A model generated the notes under the pieces. That model had not been told where the DNA came from, did no database searches, and saw only the letters and a list, made by a program, of their open reading frames with translations. Shown in pieces: positions 39,101 through 51,100 of a stretch of DNA of 64,000 nt. The DNA is from Stichopus chloronotus (lineage: Eukaryota > Echinodermata > Holothuroidea > Aspidochirotida > Stichopodidae): assembly GCA_021234535.1 (NCBI GenBank), contig CM037838.1, forward strand, positions 24,157,969 through 24,221,968. Direction: 5' to 3'. The position numbers and the translations under genes were made by a program. How positions within the stretch are numbered: the first letter of the stretch is position 1; every line of letters begins with the position of its first letter.

Positions 39101-42100
39101 TACAAGTAGAATGATAATTCTCAATAAAATAGGAGAAAATTAGGACAAAAGTAGTTCTTATTCAGGCTTACAGGAACTCCCACCAGTGGTGATGATGTGA
39201 TATGACATTTTTCAATTTTTCTATTATCACAAATTTGCCCCTGCTCTCAGTGTTAGAACTGACAATAAAAGTACTATTTGAAGAAATTGTTCCCCTTATT
39301 TTTTTTTTAATTCAATTAGGTGAAGTAGGAGGGAGATCCTAAAAGTAAGGGAAAGTAGTATATGAAGGCATCACTTGAAAGCTTGCATTTTCATGGTTCG
39401 TGTGAAATGGTAACCACAGTAATGTCAGGAGTGAAATGCACAGGTAGAAACAGGTGGTTTTCAAAAAAGAATAAATACGGTGCTACTTCAGTTCAGCTGG
39501 ACAGCTACATGAAAATATGGTCATAAATTTATCAATCCTCTCAATCACTTGAGTGATGACAGAGAGAGACGCACCGGGCTGTAAAGAATGGAAGCATAAT
39601 TTTCCTAACAGTAAAATAATTTGAATACACATGTCTAAAAAAAGTTGTGCCGACCCTTTCCATCCTACCTGTACACTATGGCAATGTCAAATATGTGACT
39701 ACATGATTTTACTGACAAGGTTTTGGTAAATTCTTGTTGATGAAAAAATTTACAATTACTGTTCAAGAGAAAAATCTCCAGGTTTGGTTTCTTAAAAACA
39801 AATCTTATAAAGTAACTGACATCGACTGAAAAACAATTTGAATACTGTAGGTCACCAGCTTTACGTAGGTAAGCTTACCAGATCATGATGTGGTGGAAAA
39901 TCAAAGGTGTATTCATCCTCCAGCCTCTGACAATATTCGTAGTTCTCATGCTGGGGGATATCGTATGATCCATAGTAATCGTAACCTTTGACCTGCGAAT
40001 GTATAATCAGACACAATTGCAGCAGCTGGTGATGTATTTAACTTCAAAACCACTGAGACAACAAGGTGATGTGTGTGGAGGATCACAGATCATGATTATC
40101 AGATCAAGAGTAATCCTGTGAACTATGATAATGTAGTTCAGTTTCTTACGAACCAAACGTATAGATTTCGCATGGTGGTAATTGGCACACCACAGGAGTC
40201 CCAAAATCATACTTTCTAATGTGAGGATGATAACATAAGACAAGATGGTACTTCAACGAAATGCAAAAACAAAAAAAATCAATCAAAGCAGCTGCTAATA
40301 AAATAATAATGATCATCGAAATTGTAAAACCGCAAGTGTCAAAGCAAACGCTACTAAGTTGAGTGCTCAAGCTTGGATAATTCTGGTGCATTGTCTCAGT
40401 CACAGACAGCTTGCAGTCCCATATTCAGAAATATACTGATCCTTTTCTGTATCACTTAACTTGATACATTCATCTCTCACCTGATACAACTGGCTGAAAT
40501 TTACAACCTCTGACAAATTTATCCTTTGTTTCAACTTACAACAACTTACATAAGCTATTAAAGCGAAACATTTTCCACAGCACTGATGACTAAAAAGAGT
40601 GCTACATACAACACAGGGAACATTTTAGTCATTTGGCGGGGGGGGGGAGGGGGTGCATTTATTTTTCATTTGGTTGCTCACCGGGGCAGTTCCAGTTGGT
40701 AAGAAGTAACCGGGGCGTTCCCATCCTAGTCTGGTCTGAAAGTGACAACCAGCATCTTCAAGAGTCTGTAGATTAAAGCAGGAATTAGTTTTTATTGGCA
40801 ACTTGATATGAACAAAAGTTGGTGACAATCCTCTACCAGATGAAAAATGACAAAGTGATTATTTCATTGTGTCCAATAGGATTGATCACATTTCAGTTCT
40901 GCTGCTAAATTTAATATCAGCAAAGGTCAAAACCCTACTTACTTTGGATAACTTGTGGTATAAAAGAAGTATGGGGATGTCTAATCCTACCTAGCAAGAC
41001 AAATGCAGGGCAAGATATAACTTATGAGAAAAAAAGAGTAAGGGACCCACAAAACTCTGATAACCTCTTTACAAATGTTCACTTGAACTTTGTTAATATG
41101 TGGTCTTGATAGACGTCTCTGATGACCATACCCCAATTTTAAGCAACTTCTCACTGTCTGGTTTGATACATTCAAGACTAGTTGACATGACCAAGCATCG
41201 AGTCACAAAGTGGAACCTAAAATACCAAGAGTGAAGGACCACCAAGGTTGTTGCGACTCAGCAGCATGCCTGGTTTTATGGAGCACGTTGCTGCACAAAT
41301 TTTCGCTATTTTATCTATGGTGAAGCAAAGAGGAACAGTGCTGGGTATAGATACAGCTATGTAAATAAGAGTTGTTGTCAGTAAGGATCCAAGGAAAGAC
41401 GAAGGTTTTGTCCTAACTTTTGCAGTTTTCCTTATGACTTCAAATCTTCATTGTAAACCAGGTTGGAAGATAATTTTGGAGCAGAAACCTATGAATATAC
41501 ATTAGAATGTCACAGCTAACAAAGGAAGAACTGAAAAGTAGGCTTGTGGAGGCGAAGGATTGGTCGACAAGGGCAACCAAGGAGTTGTCAGCCACATTGA
41601 ATAATCCAGTAAGGGATTATATAGCCGTGGAGGATGACATCAAATGTTTTGATGAACCAGAAAGCCATAAGGCTTTGTGATACCTTGCTACATGGTTATA
41701 TTATATCAAACATGAATTATCCACATGACAAGTATGAGATCAACTGCAGTTACTGGTCTTGAAACATCACATTAATAAGCCTTTAACCCAAATAACCTTT
41801 ATTTTGGTGACCTCCAATGACATTTGACGTCCACTAAAAGCAATAGGGATCACCTATCCAGTATGGGGAACCCACACATCAAGTATGACATCAGTCAACA
41901 TTACCCTTCTGGAGATGTGTTAGCAAGGTTTCACCTTGGGTGACCTCCAACGACCTCTGACCTTCACAAAAAACAATAGGAGTCATCTACTCAATATGAC
42001 TAATCCACACACCAAGTATGACATCAGTCACACTTACCCTTCTGGAGATATTGTGTTTACAATGTGTTTACAGTTTGACCTCTGGTGACCTCAAATGACC

Positions 42101-45100
42101 TTTGACCGCTAACAAAAACAACAGGGATCATCTACTTCAATATGACCAACCCACACACTAAGTATGACATCAGTCACAGTTACCGTTCTTGAGATATAGT
42201 GTTTACAAGGTTTTCACATTTTGATCTCTGGTGACCTCAAATGACCTTTGACCTCCACCAAAAACAATAGGGATCATCTACTCAATATGACCAACCCACA
42301 CACCAAGTATGAGATCAGTCATGGTTACCCTATTTGAGATATCGTGTTTACAAGAAGTGTTACATACACACACACGCACGCACACACACATGACATCACC
42401 ATCGCATAGATTCCTTCTGCTTTCGGCAAGGAATCAAAAATTATCAAAGTTTGATAATATTCAAGAAGAATACGGAGGAATGATCCCAGAAGACAAGGAA
42501 CTATTGAAACTCATCAAATAGTTTCGCGATTCAAGTAAAAGGGTCAGACTTAACACAGAGCATGATCTACAGATTCTAAAGGAGAAAGCAGGCATTAGCA
42601 TACTGGCACCTAACTTTAGAACTGGTGAAGCCTCTACAGAAACAAGTGAATCGAACGAGTTAGCAAGAAGTAACAAAACTAGATCTCAAAGAAGTTGGTG
42701 GAGAAATATTGGAGTGGCAGAATTGGTACCAATTTTCAGTAGTGGTGGACAAAATAGTATGCCCAAAGGGAGCAAATTTACTTCTTTACAATCACTTTCA
42801 TGGGGAGAAGTCAAATCTGTAATCATTGGTTTATCCATAACTACAGTTAACTAAGTTGTTTGTGAATCTATATAATCGTAAGGATCATATCATATTTGCC
42901 CACATACAAGCTTTGCTAACCGTAACTGTCCCGAACAACGTGTAATGCTAGTGAGCTTTGGAAGCTAAAAAGGTAGCTAAAAGGAAGCTAAAAGGCACTC
43001 TCCAGAGTCATGTGCATGGCCTTGAAATGTTATACATCTCTGGCAAACAATATGGAGCTTTACTGCTCCTGATGATTTTATGAAGACTGCCTGCAGAAAT
43101 TCATATGGAATGGGCTAGAAAGTGCACAGATAAGGAGAGTGATCTGAAAGGATTTCTTTAATCTTCAGATAGGGAGATACAGTGCCGCGAAACATCAGAA
43201 ACATACAAAGAGGGAGTGTTAGGTGTCGATGAAAAGACTGGCTCCGTTATCAGTTTACAGGCGAAGAACAAGTCAGAGTCTGAGAAACAGCTGGCAGTTG
43301 GAATGTGTCATAAAAAAACATCCGACTCAGAACTGTTGGTCACTTACTAATTGTGGACTGCCAGAAAGAAAACAAAAGATAAGGGATCCCAACAGTTACT
43401 TCTATGTTTAGCAAGTGTCTTAATTCAAGCAGCCAACATGTACACACATACATATTTATCACACACACACACACATGAATCTACACACAGCAGTAACTTT
43501 GAATGCAAAGTTCACAAATTATAATATAAAAGTCCATTCGTTGATTAAATAACATAGCTTCCACTCACTAAAAGGCCTCACAGATGTGAACCACTACCCT
43601 TTTATTGACACCAAAACCAGCTTTATCTCACTCCTCCACAAATCTTCATCTTCCACATTTGCATCCATCTTCCCAATCCCTGTTACCACAAAAGCATATC
43701 ATTCTTGTTGTCATGACAACTGTCTCACCTGATGCAACACATCCTTTCTGATATTTCTGCCAGCCAGTTGCTCATCATGGGGGAATACCATGGAATAATT
43801 TTTAGCATAAGCTTCATGGCTTGTTTCCCTGAGCCATTGGGTGTTACGCACCATACTCCGGGCAAACCGTCTGTGCAAAAAGAAAAAACACATTCTTTCC
43901 ATTACACTGGTCTGATCGGGGTACTTGGGAGTTAACTAATACAAAAATTCAGGCATGGAAGGGTGGAGGAAGCCTGTTACTCATATACTACAACTTCACG
44001 TCCAGTGCCTATCGACCCAACAATTTTAGATCAAATTTGGCCTCTTTATTTTCGTAAGGTCAGTTCAGATGGGACAACGTTAGCTTGCTCTTGGATGATG
44101 AAATCCATCTTACTGTGGCATGGCCGAGAATTGATCCCTAAACCTACTGGTTGCTTAACCCCATTGCTTTTAATGCCACCACCTTCATCAACATGGCCAC
44201 AGCTGCAATGGTTTTAATTCCCCATTAATATAGTCTACACATCAAGTGGCTCTGCTTCCAGAGCAACAGCACAGTCCAGCTCTTCTCTTAACTGTTGCCA
44301 TATATCATGTATTAACATTTACACACTTTCAACCACTTCCTCAATGAGGTGCACCCCTTAAACAAACTCCCCACCCACAACACACACACACTGGACAAAT
44401 TTCATCAACACGAAAAAAAAATATCAAAGAGACATTTCTTAAATTTGAAATATCCACTATGCATTATAATTCGACCTTCAAAGTTACCTCATGTCTATTT
44501 ATATACTGTAAACTTCAGTGAATAAGTTTCCATATTAAACACTAGTTATCGCATTCATGGTCACCATTCCACCCTGCGAGTACGATGCGAGTAAAATCAT
44601 CCATAGTAAGGAGACTTGAGCCTTACCTGATGTCATAACTGTACATGTCCAATTCTGGTCGTCCGTGGACCACCCAATGGGCCAGCTGCTGGCCTGATCC
44701 CCCTCCTAGCATCATCCCAGAGCTATTGAACCCACAGCCAAGGTAAAACCCTCTCAGTTCTGGTGATTCCCCCATCAGAGGCTTGTGGTCGGGGGTGAAG
44801 GACTCTTTATAGAATTGATAAACAACCATGGAGAAAAATTCACTTCAAAGACAACACTGAGTGAAAGAGATACCTATGTTCAAAGTCAGGGATGAGAATT
44901 AAAATGTTGACGACCACTTTTTGTGGTAAGCAGCAGTAACATGAGCTTATTTGTTGGTAGCTTAGATGAAGAATTTTGAGACTTTTCAATTAACGGCCCT
45001 CCTTCAAAATGAACTCACCAGGACCACAAACGGTTGATTTGACCCCAGTCTGACCTATCACGGGTACTCTGTTGACAGCGCCCTCCACATGTTGGCTGAA

Positions 45101-48100
45101 GACATCCCAGTCCAGTTCAAATAAGGAAAATGCAAAGTCGTTTTTGACCTGAAAAATTCGAAAAAGTCGTAATACCCCAATTATGTCTTTCAGATTACAT
45201 TTGACGTATGAAGACAAACCATTAAACTATGCATTGCATGGGACAGGATGGCCTTCAGAGCTGTTACACAATTATGATTCAAAAATTTAAATCCAGAAAA
45301 CTTATTGGAGGTTACAGTTGGATTTCTGTCAGCTGGATCCCGCATCCTAAGATCTCCGAGTGATGTGGTTTAGTGGACTGAGGTGGTGGCATTTAGAAGC
45401 CATTTTCGACTGACCAACTGAGAGGTTCAAGGGTTTGATCCCTGGCCATTCACAGTGAGGCGTGTTTCTCGTCCGAGAGTCACTTTAACAGTTTCCCATC
45501 AGAACTTACCTCAAGAAAGAAAATGACGTTTGAATTTGATTAAAGTTGCTGAAATGTCAGTCACGTGATGTGAATTTGTAATATGTAAGCTACCGGCTTC
45601 CTCCACATGTTTGTGGTTGCTGAGAGTTGTAAAATAACTGTCCTCTGAGACATGAATATACTATGACTAACCCTCAGGGTCTATCTGTCTCTAAACAGCT
45701 ATTTACTTGGGAAATGGTGCCAGCATGAGTCATAACAACTTCCCTAATGTCCCATATCCTTTGGATCAATTCTCAAATTTCCATCAGCCACAAATAGGTG
45801 TCAGAAGAAACTTAAAGTAAGGAAAATGATTACCTTAGTACATACGTTTCAAGAAGCTTGCTACAAACAAGAGGCAGACTCCAAAATTTAACCACGAGAG
45901 ACGAGACAGGAAGAAACTGAAAGCATCAATTTGATATCAATCAACTTACTGACAAACACATTTTGCATTGCTATCCTCAAGCTACAGCTGCAAATGTACT
46001 ATCAGGCCTTGAATTCTACAGCGTGAGAGTGCAATCGCGTACCATCGCTTGCCTCAATCACACTGTGAGACATGCATTATTTTTTTTTTTTTTGCACACC
46101 TAGAAGAGAAATGGGAACACAGACAATCTATGAAAGTTTTACAGAACAGCACACCTACCACTACACCTTAATTTCCTGAGATGTGTGATTTGCAGCACAC
46201 ATGGAATCACATCTTTAACTCAAGGCCTGTAAACATCCTTCATACGAGAACATTTTACACATTTTATACACTAGACATTGAGACATGCAAAAACTTACAT
46301 CATCCCAGAAGATGGGGTTTGGTTCATAACCTCCAACTGACAAAGCATCGCCCTGAAGCTTCAGATAAACGGAGGCATCGTGGTCTCTTACATTTGGCAT
46401 GTTCTGAATCCCTTCGATCCTCTCTGTGACGACGTAAGCGTGATGCATGGCGACCAACGGAACAGATACGTCAGCCATCTTCCCTATGTATGGGCTCCAG
46501 ACGCCTATCAATTTGGAACAAAGCAGCTCACTTAGATCACTTGATGGAATGCATGCAACGGTAGTACATCATCTGTTTTACTAACAGCAGCTAAAAGTTA
46601 GTATCAAATCTGTAAAGTTGACTGAGCCAACAACGTTTGGTCTAAAAAAGTTTATCCCGTTCAAAGAGTAGGATAACTTCCTGAAATTATTGCTTGTGCA
46701 AGAAACCATCAAAACCGAACGACAGATGTACAATGATCTTACTGTGATAATATTACTCATGATCACATCACACAGACATGTGATAACAATATATGTCCAC
46801 TACAATTCTGCAAAATGCTGGCATGCAGTCAGAATTATTGGAAAGATCTGTGATGTTAGGGTTAAATAAGACTCGTAAACATGACTGATTTTCCTTGTTT
46901 TCAAATTACTTCGGAAGGGCTCACAAACCAGCGACAGTGAGCCATAAATTGTGCCCCTACAGTAGACACCTTTGGGAGAATACGTTGAAGGATAAGTGAA
47001 ATGCAGAGCACTGCAGAATGATAAACAGTGACCAAATTTACGGGCAGGATCTGAACTTTGCATTCAGTTTCGACCCAAATGTGAAACTAAATATTAGTCA
47101 CTGAGGATTGTTTGTGGGATGTAAAATTATACAATGTTTTATTATGGCTGATGTACACCTGCAATTGTACCATGACCATGTGGAATGAAAGTGGGCAGAT
47201 TGCAGAAAAGGATGTAACATACAGCAGAAGCTTGAACACAATCAAGGTTTCATAAAATAAAATTACATCTTAACTGTTTTAACTACTCAGCTACTACTCC
47301 ACATGAGCGATCTACTAGAGCACGAACCATCTCAACTGCTCTATATGATTACCATACAAGAGCAGACAATGTGGGTTCTAAAATGTCTGAACTTATCTTA
47401 CCTGCCTCAAGATTTCACCTTTTACCATTTAACAGTCTAGTAGTGCCCTAACTTTCATAGCAGCTATACAACCTGCCTGAGCCAACCTACCTGAGCAGTT
47501 GACCACAACTGGCGTTTTAATAGTACCAAACTCTGTCTCCACTGCTTGAACTCGTTTGACACCAAAGTCGTCGTTTCCCGTTTGAATACCAGTCACAGGG
47601 GCAATCAGTGATGACCTGGAAGCAAATAAAAGAAACAACATCAAACTAATGTTATTTTGTTCATTAATAATGTACACTGACACTATACCGTACAAATTCT
47701 GCACTTCTGTTCTTAGGGACTTACATACACAGATGACAGTTTGAAACCTACTGAAAATGAACTGAGCCTTCTGAGCTTCTCTCTGAAGTTAGTTTCTGGC
47801 TTCTTTCAGTAATTGAACAGAAGCCAATACTTATAGCAACAAACACACTTAACCAATTTTCTGGTTCTAAAGCATTCAATACCCTGACTAACCTAAGCTT
47901 ACAAAATACACTTCAAACCCCCCCCCCCCCCGACCCAACCTCTCATGTTAAAGAATTTGAAAGATGAAACTGATGGCTAAATATCTCCAGAGTTCTTCTC
48001 CCAATAAGTCTTCACTGTTTGAAAGATTTATCTTGTACAGTTCACGATTTACTTGCCTTTGCCCCAGCTTTGGTAGCTGCTCTTGAAAGGGCTGAGCAGT

Positions 48101-51100
48101 ACCCCGCTGGATCAATCGTCCCGTCTCCGGGGCTGTATAAGGTACCATAGAGGTCATCCACATTCATCAATGGGTACAAGTCCTTTGTCTCTTTGGGGGA
48201 CAGGACATAGGATTCGACCCCGTAAACTTTGCCGATCTAAGAGAAACATAAAAAGCCAATTTACAGTGAGCACTTGCTATTTTAACTGACAGTTTTGTTA
48301 GTACAATCACGTTCATACGTAAAACTTGAAAATTTATGAGCAAGGACTGCCACTTCAGGATGATAACTCGCCTGAGGCTGACAACCGTGGCAGGAAAGCC
48401 TATAGTGACCTTTGCATGTCCCAGGTGTGAGACTAGATAAATGCTGAAGGGAACCTTTGCTCGCAACAAAGAGAAAAGTTTATTTTTTCTATATTTTATA
48501 TGGTAAGAACACATCAACATCCAGAAAAATGTTTTGGTAAATTGACAGTTTTCACACAGTAGTACATGAACAGGTAATATCTACCAACTGTGAAGCAATT
48601 CTGAAAAAAAAAAAACTTTCCTGAGGTACCAGCTGCTCAGAATAGGTTGACAACCAGAATGTAAGACTGTGTTGTGGTTTAGATGATAATACAACCTGAG
48701 TTTAAATTGAAAGGTTCTGTGCAGCACTACCTAGCTAATCACAGGACCATTAATAAACTTGATTTGAACATTTGACATTCACTGGAGAACATAGTAAAGT
48801 GAAGTACACCAACATACCACATTGCAAGCCAGTTCAAGCATCTCCACCTGACAACCAGAAACAATAGACTCTCTGTAAAACTTAACATGATATGTACTTC
48901 GTTCGCGCCTTCTGCTTGTTCTGTCTACTCAAGCATTAACTAGCTGCCATACAATCCTGTCTGGGCAAACAGTTGTTTAGACGGACCATGTAACAGGTCT
49001 TCCGCACAGGTTTACGTAGCCTTTGTCTCGACAAGAGGCAAGGTGGTGAAGGACAGTGAGATCCAAGCATACCTATCAATGGCATAGTATCTGGGAGTTG
49101 GCAGATGCTGCTGAAAAGTCCGCTGAGTGGCAGACATTGAAGAGGATTTGTGTATCTGTGGGAAACACGGGATGCAAATTTGACACAAGTCCAAGCTTCC
49201 TTATCTTCTTGAAAAATCATGTTTTCAGGCAGGGGATCACACATAAAATACATGCACATTATCATATACAGACGCACATTTACACAAAGATGTCACCATA
49301 TACGCATGACTGCAAAAATATACCATCAGAACCAAAAAAGTGCTGGTGCAGATTTTCAGTACGGTGGTAAATCTCCAAACACTCTAGTTTTGAGATAAAA
49401 TATTGTAGGCATGGATAATTTAATTATCATCTACTATCCTGATCTACCCATAAGCAGGGTAATCACAAGTGGAAAGACTATTTACATATACCCAGTGACA
49501 GCAGTGAATTGATTCATCCCATCTAATTATTGTACTGCCTGTGGGTGTTACAGCCTTGGCTTTACCACACTGGCCTGCCTTTTCACAGATTTCACTGTAG
49601 TTGAGAGTGAACATGTTCCGTTCGAGTATATTGTAACCAATGTCAACGACAGTGATATTAACCATGCAGACAATTTTACAGATGGCTACAAGGGACAAAA
49701 TAGTGTGAATAGACAAGTAAAGCAGCTTTCGCTGATCAATGTTTGCATTCGTTCGCAGTCAGTCCATTTCGATTGCAGATCATGTTAAACAAACATGGAG
49801 GTGTGATTACCGTGAGTTGATAACCTTAAGAACTCACACTATTCAAATATATGCCATGAGCAAAGTAGTGGCTTTCAGTTCAAACAATTCAAGGGAAAAT
49901 TCAAACTTTCCGGGTGGACAGTCACCAGAGAAAATATCGGTGAACAATTAATGGGAAACTCATATGAAACTGAAACGCAAATGGGCTTCCATGGGTCACA
50001 AATTGAGCTGTGAACCTAGGTTTTTCATACCTTGCTTTGATAACAGATTAAAGACACATTAACATGAGGGTTAGTGTGTTGTTGTTTTAGAAGAAGGCAC
50101 TTTAAAACAAGAAGAAACTTGTGACGTGCAGTCACGCAGGAATCCAATGAAATGGGATCCTAATAGTGCACTCTTAGCACACCAAGAGGGCCAGACTGCC
50201 AGAACACACACTTGCATGCAGCAAAATTATGTTGGAAACAGACAGAATGATATGCCCTACTGTTATTCAAGTTAACTTATAAGCTATTTAAAATATATGC
50301 AAAATTTGAAGGACAACCCCTCTCCAACAATGACCAACAAGTTTACACAAATTCAAATTGTTGCAAATACTGTATATTTTCTTCACACAACTCTTGCTCA
50401 AACTCATGAGACTTTGCCAAATGACATCAGTTGTGCAGGAAAGCTTGAACTGAAGCAAAACTTGTAGTGACCTTTGATGGAATGAACATTTCATTCATTT
50501 TCATTTTGCAATGCATCATGGGAAAATAGCTGGGGTATGGTACATCACAGTTAAACTGCAAAGCAAAAGAAAGGTCCAATTAGATTTGAATTTGAGTCTT
50601 TGAGGATCAGTAAGTCTGAAGACTCACCAAAAAGCTATACGATGTTGATTATGGATGAACACTGGCGAGATTTGCACGAGATTCACCCACTCCTTTTGAT
50701 AAGTGTGCAGAGGGTAATGAGGCAGGCGGGCAAGGGTTAACCAACAGTCTGATACAAACCCAAGCTTGCTCCCAGTAGCACCATTAACCATCCCCGTCTG
50801 ACAGATGAAAGTGTATCCACCAGTCTTTAGGAACTTTTCCAAAGACTGGAAGGGGTTGAGAACTTGCCCAGTCTAGGAGTCCATAATTAGCTGTACCTCA
50901 CAACCTGAAGCGGACAAGACCTGAATCAGACGACAGGAACCCAAATTGAAATCAAGACATGACCACCTCAGAACCATTGCAAACAACTCTCTTGAACTCG
51001 TAATGTTTTGCCCCCAGAAAGTTTCCATGTTGTTCCATCATGATTTGATCTGAGACGTAATGATTGCAAGATGGAAAGTAAGTCAGCCACAACTCCAAAA

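Larger units (their letters stand above)
40766..43728 (-). other. SARDH intron 8, holding a nested retroelement remnant
   Basis: 3 kb intron. Most of 41507-43420 is a decayed Bel/Pao-like gag on the opposite strand, interrupted by repeat copy C. Otherwise unremarkable. Confidence 0.7.

Noticed and set aside
42309..42521. A separate small protein gene
   Set aside because: Its start lies in repeat copy C and its end in the gag remnant; it is a chance fusion of two repeats.
45360..45450. A tRNA gene
   Set aside because: Box A and box B likenesses are present, but the acceptor stem and anticodon arm do not form, and the body is shared with another locus.
48046..48057. GT donor eleven bases past the GC donor, avoiding a frameshift in SARDH
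   Set aside because: The site context is poor and it would replace the conserved VITDC join; kept only as an alternative.
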